Below, piece after piece: positions 63,544-64,000 of a stretch of 64,000 bases of DNA. A program made the position numbers and the translations under genes. The stretch spans positions 186,001 through 250,000 of the forward strand of contig WHUX01000047.1 in NCBI GenBank assembly GCA_015179025.1. The letters are read 5' to 3'. Each line of letters starts with the position of its first letter. Within the stretch, counting starts at the first letter, position 1. This DNA is from Terfezia claveryi. Its lineage: Eukaryota; Ascomycota; Pezizomycetes; Pezizales; Pezizaceae. Below the pieces are notes generated by a model. That model had not been told where the DNA came from, searched no databases, and saw only the letters and a program-made list of their open reading frames with translations.

Positions 63544-63604
63544 CTAGTCGTTCGCATAGCTTCGCTTTTCTTAGTAGCGAAAGCGAAGCTATGCGAACGA
63601 CTAG
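63544..63604. repeat. 61-nt hairpin, 25-bp perfect arms
   Basis: CTAGTCGTTCGCATAGCTTC.. (63544-63568) and its exact complement (63580-63604) with an 11-nt loop. A half copy with the same upstream context is at 38393. Confidence 0.95.
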
Positions 63605-63662
63605 AAGACTAAACAACCAGGCCAAACCGTGTCCTCTTTTTATCACCACCATCGCCTGCGAG

Positions 63663-63917
63663 ATGACCACAACTAACTATCCTCGTCTTTTCCAGCCAAC
63701 CTCTGGGGCTCCCAATGCACCATGTCCCCTCCAGACCTGCCTTCTCAGTCGTCTCTCCGATACCCTTCGTGATGGCCTTCATACGACAACCAAAGAGTTT
63801 ATTGCCCTCTGTGAATACAACATCAACCCTGGACTCAGCACATACTTGCAGGGTATGAGTGGCTCCGAGCTTCAAGCTGCTTCTGCGGCTGTCACAGTTG
63901 GGATTAAGCGTTGTTAG
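63663..63917 (+). CDS. Hypothetical ORF, 84 aa
   Basis: Starts MTTTNYPRLFQPTSGAPNAP, then CPLQTCLLSRLSDTLRDGLH, EYNINPGLSTYLQGMSGSEL and ends VGIKRC. A minus-strand frame overlaps it almost fully, so the coding strand is uncertain. The plus-strand product looks more protein-like (amphipathic helices). It begins just after the 63.5-kb hairpin and may continue as a spliced gene outside the window. No family recognised. Confidence 0.3.
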   Translation: MTTTNYPRLFQPTSGAPNAPCPLQTCLLSRLSDTLRDGLHTTTKEFIALCEYNINPGLSTYLQGMSGSELQAASAAVTVGIKRC

Positions 63918-64000
63918 TACTACACACCCCTTTCCCTCCCTTGCCTGCAATCGATTTGTGTCCCTATCATTCGCTGAACTCAACCAGGGCAAGCACGCCG

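Overview
The window looks like a repeat-rich accessory region of a filamentous ascomycete genome (probably Pezizomycotina; species not determinable from sequence alone). Signs are short introns (about 55-170 nt) starting GTAAGT/GTATGT and ending TAG/CAG, STAND/NLR genes of the HeLo-like - NB-ARC - TPR type, fungal pogo/Tc1/piggyBac transposon remains, and solo LTRs with 5-bp target duplications. No prokaryotic signals, rRNA genes, intact tRNA genes or CRISPR arrays were seen.

Layout. 1-7.9 kb: mostly unrecognised DNA holding a decayed, intron-containing pseudogene of the small membrane anchor of succinate dehydrogenase (CybS/SDH4) on the minus strand at 1577-2522 and a degenerate RGG-rich coding fragment near 4.5-5.0 kb. 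7.9-26 kb: three NLR paralogues in tandem on the minus strand. Copy A (8772-12681) is frameshifted in its TPR array, copy B (17824-21496) is intact (three exons, 1124 aa), and copy C (about 23.6-25.985 kb) is a pseudogene that has lost its P-loop. 26-33 kb: transposon graveyard (tRNA-like SINE head, piggyBac transposase pseudogene, pogo/CENP-B-like fragments, MITEs). 33.1-38.0 kb: a 4.9-kb structure bounded by a perfect 22-bp inverted repeat and filled with a 40-43-bp satellite in two opposing arms. 38-43.5 kb: NLR copy D (40429-43464, intact, 938 aa). 44-50 kb: three TA-flanked Tc1/mariner/pogo-type elements, one split by a solo LTR. 50-54 kb: broken unrecognised coding fragments. 54.5-62.3 kb: a head-to-head fusion of two NLR fragments (F) and NLR copy E (58848-62255), on the plus strand, with a clustered set of indels in its TPR array.

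The NLR copies share not only coding sequence but also their upstream blocks and long downstream flanks, so whole locus-sized modules have been duplicated. The family architecture (putative membrane-acting HeLo-like N terminus, NB-ARC switch, near-identical 42-residue TPR repeats that differ in number: 12, 9, 4 and 8) is what is expected of fast-evolving fungal allorecognition or innate-immunity receptors.

The most unusual observation is a family of micro-insertions. A core, TAGTCTGGTTGGCAC (either strand, often trimmed), occurs about 15 times, and at least 12 copies sit between direct duplications of the flanking DNA (5-18 bp, mostly 8-11). Several have empty paralogous sites elsewhere in this same window, which directly shows insertion plus target duplication. 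They may be excision footprints or terminal remnants of a cut-and-paste element with a 9-11-bp target duplication, or a distinct minute insertion process.
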